The translations under genes were made by a program, and so were the position numbers. Below, one piece after another: positions 62,223-64,000 of a DNA stretch of 64,000 bases. The DNA lies in contig NZ_CP089979.1 of NCBI RefSeq assembly GCF_021389935.1, positions 2,089,001 through 2,153,000 of the forward strand. Reading direction: 5' to 3'. The stretch is from Fulvivirga ligni (GTDB taxonomy: Bacteria; Bacteroidota; Bacteroidia; Cytophagales; Cyclobacteriaceae). Under the pieces are notes generated by a model. It worked only from the letters and a program-made list of their open reading frames with translations, was not told where the DNA came from and did not search any database. How positions within the stretch are numbered: the first letter of the stretch is position 1; the number at the start of each line of letters is the position of its first letter.

Positions 62223-63672
62223 TCTCAACACAGTTTTCAGGTGAAGCTACGGTGGTTCTCTTGGCTTCTTTCTGTCTTTTTACCGTTACTTTGCCATTTC
62301 TGGATATCAATAGTTTCTGAAACAGCACATTAACAGCATCTGATTTATAAAATGCTACCAGATTGTCAGAACCCATCATCACTTCTACCTCATCGGCTTT
62401 AGTCTTTATTATCTTTCTTTGGGTTTTGTTTTTCCCTCCATTCAGTATATCAATGGCCTTTTTGATATTAGGTACACCATAACCCAGATAATTATTAGGC
62501 AGCTGAGATAAATGAGCTGACTGCTCCAAAGCTTTCCTGATTTCTTGTGGTGTAGCTTCTGGAAAGCCCTGTTGCAAGCTGGCGATAAGCCCTGTGATTA
62601 CCGGAGCAGCAAATGAGGTTCCTGAAACGGAATAGCAGGAGAGGTCCGGCTTTATATGTTTCAGATTTTCTGGCCCGATGGAGCTGTAATATTGTCTTTT
62701 CCAGTTACGTATGTCTGTGGCCCCCACGGTGATAACCCCTTCAGCATCAGCAGGCACGGAAACTACTTTAAATTTATTATTGCCGTCATTTCCAGCAGCC
62801 AGCACTATGGTCATGCCTTTTTCTTTAGTGGCGATATTGGCCGCTTTTGTAATAGCGCTGGATGAGCCATCTACATCAGAAGGAGAGTAGTTTTGAGAGG
62901 CATCATTGAAGCCGGTAGAATAACCCACTGAGGAGTTGATAAGGTATACACCCTGCTCATACATCCATTCTACAGCAGCAACCCAGTGGTCTTCCTCGCC
63001 TCGGTACTCTTTATCGCCCTGGTCGGTACGGGCTAAGTAGAACATGGCTTCTGTAGCAGTACCAAAGTACTTTTCAGAGCCCGATCGGCCTGCGATCATA
63101 GTCCAAACTTTGGTGCCATGATTATCCTGATATCGGGCTGACCCTGTATATGGATTAGTTACATCCTTTTCAATATAATTTTTGTAGGCAGCCACCTGCT
63201 TGTTACTGAGGATATGAATGAGTTCATCCGCTTCATCGGCACCCAGAAAGCCACCGTCAATAATTCCTATTTTAATTCCTTTTCCGAACCAGCCTAATGC
63301 TATCAGTGTATCAGCATTCATTTGATTGAGTACCTGTACAGCTTGCAGGGAGCCGGTGCCTGAGTGTTCTCTAAAATGGATTTCAACCGGGCTGAGCGCT
63401 TTTACAAAGCCTAGGTTTGAAATGGATTCATATTCATTTTGAGATAAATAGGCCGTTGTGGCATTGAGCCATTTGGAGTTAGTTCTTGCGGTTATTCCCA
63501 GTTGTGAAAGGCTATCTAAATAGGCCTGATTTACGGGTAGGTCGTAGAGCTCTGTCTTACTGAGAGTGGGGACTTCCTGCGTTTTGTCTTTGAAATATAT
63601 CCAGTACTTTTGTTGCGCATGAAGGGATAATGAAAATAGCGTGATACACGCCAATAATAGTGATTTTTTCAT
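62209..63672 (-). CDS. Subtilisin-like serine protease (S8 family), exported
   Basis: A 487-residue protease with a signal peptide ending LHAQ (about residue 20) and an N-terminal propeptide-like region (about 21-110). The catalytic triad is D139 (IIDGG), H185 (DNHGT) and S353 (SGTSFAAP), with oxyanion asparagine N295 in AAGND. A C-terminal region of about 80 residues (from TQRKIIKTK) has no recognised T9SS tail, so secretion route is uncertain. It overlaps the TMEM175-like gene end by 14 bases and is divergent from the aminopeptidase gene. Confidence 0.92.
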   Translation of the reverse strand: MKKSLLLACITLFSLSLHAQQKYWIYFKDKTQEVPTLSKTELYDLPVNQAYLDSLSQLGITARTNSKWLNATTAYLSQNEYESISNLGFVKALSPVEIHFREHSGTGSLQAVQVLNQMNADTLIALGWFGKGIKIGIIDGGFLGADEADELIHILSNKQVAAYKNYIEKDVTNPYTGSARYQDNHGTKVWTMIAGRSGSEKYFGTATEAMFYLARTDQGDKEYRGEEDHWVAAVEWMYEQGVYLINSSVGYSTGFNDASQNYSPSDVDGSSSAITKAANIATKEKGMTIVLAAGNDGNNKFKVVSVPADAEGVITVGATDIRNWKRQYYSSIGPENLKHIKPDLSCYSVSGTSFAAPVITGLIASLQQGFPEATPQEIRKALEQSAHLSQLPNNYLGYGVPNIKKAIDILNGGKNKTQRKIIKTKADEVEVMMGSDNLVAFYKSDAVNVLFQKLLISRNGKVTVKRQKEAKRTTVASPENCVEIIWE

Positions 63673-63711
63673 GCTTTAATTTATTGAATTGAAAACCAAC
63701 TACCAGAAGTA

Positions 63712-64000
63712 ATGAGATACCAACCCATAAATAACGAGCTTTTTACCATAAATAGAAGTCGATTTGCTGAAATGTTGAAGCCTAACTCCATTGCAGTCTT
63801 CAATTCTAATGACATTATGCCTACCAATGCGGACGGTACTATGGCTTTCAGGCAAAATAATGACCTGTACTATCTATCAGGCATTGATCAGGAAGAAAGT
63901 ATTCTGGTTATTTATCCTGATTTTCATAATGAAAGGCTAAGGGAGATATTGTTTCTAAGAGAGACTAATGATGAAATTGCCATTTGGGAAGGTCATAAAT
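63712..64000 (+). CDS. Aminopeptidase P, N-terminal part (gene runs past the window)
   Basis: The first 96 codons of an Xaa-Pro aminopeptidase, starting at the ATG 63712 and still open at the window edge. FTINRSRFAEMLKPNSIAVF, NADGTMAFRQNNDLYYLSGI and ILVIYP are typical of the creatinase-like N-terminal domain of PepP, which precedes the metal-binding catalytic domain. These enzymes release an N-terminal residue before proline. The start lies 39 bases from the divergent protease start, so the two genes share a short promoter region. Confidence 0.88.
   Translation, partial: MRYQPINNELFTINRSRFAEMLKPNSIAVFNSNDIMPTNADGTMAFRQNNDLYYLSGIDQEESILVIYPDFHNERLREILFLRETNDEIAIWEGHK

Overview
The window is from the chromosome of a Bacteroidota bacterium, most likely of the order Cytophagales (the exact genus cannot be read from the sequence). 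The evidence is two SusC/SusD pairs, a hybrid two-component regulator, C-terminal type IX secretion (T9SS) sorting tails on several exoenzymes, promoter elements of the TAnnTTTG type, almost no Shine-Dalgarno signals, and a Bacteroidota-like order of housekeeping genes (RNase Y, ZapA, a coiled-coil protein, PheT).

Region 1 (1-9957) is a pectin-utilisation cluster. It holds the 3' end of a GH95 fucosidase/galactosidase gene, a CE8 pectin methylesterase, a Gfo/Idh oxidoreductase, an exported alpha/beta-hydrolase esterase, a 1300-residue hybrid regulator (HTCS), and a modular PL1 pectate lyase with a T9SS tail. A terminator follows, then a 500-bp non-coding stretch carrying two copies of a ~145-bp repeat rich in hairpins.

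Region 2 (10462-19325) is mixed. It contains a glyoxalase-fold protein with a second Gfo/Idh oxidoreductase, a 5'-nucleotidase-like lipoprotein, a thioesterase, a Na+/Ca2+-exchanger-type antiporter, a small beta-barrel protein, a cytosine-deaminase-like enzyme, altronate dehydratase (galacturonate catabolism) behind a perfect 20-bp palindrome, an EVE-domain protein, and a NUDIX-type regulator resembling the Bacteroidota arabinose repressor AraR.

Region 3 (19326-47153) is a large arabinan/arabinose locus. It has two SusCD pairs, five GH43 enzymes, two GH51 arabinofuranosidases, a tiny helix-turn-helix protein, then araB-araD-araA, an aldose epimerase and a sodium:sugar symporter. A shared motif, TGT(A/G)nAAAATACACTTA, lies shortly before both susC genes and before araB. 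With the NUDIX regulator encoded next to the locus, this suggests one AraR-like regulon from surface arabinan cutting to ribulose-5-phosphate metabolism. The predicted locations of the enzymes (T9SS-secreted, lipid-anchored, periplasmic) fit stepwise processing from outside inward.

Region 4 (47154-64000) is mainly housekeeping: an unknown 137-residue protein, an exported TPR protein with a C-terminal membrane anchor, a GNAT acetyltransferase, a HAD phosphatase, rny, zapA, a coiled-coil partner, pheT, a RelE/ParE-type toxin-antitoxin pair, a DUF1684 protein, radC, rpsT, a zinc phospholipase C/S1-P1-like exported protein, an SRPBCC protein, an ABC-F ATPase, a TMEM175-like channel, a subtilisin-like protease, and the 5' end of an aminopeptidase P gene cut by the window edge. 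No rRNA, tRNA, CRISPR array or insertion sequence was recognised.
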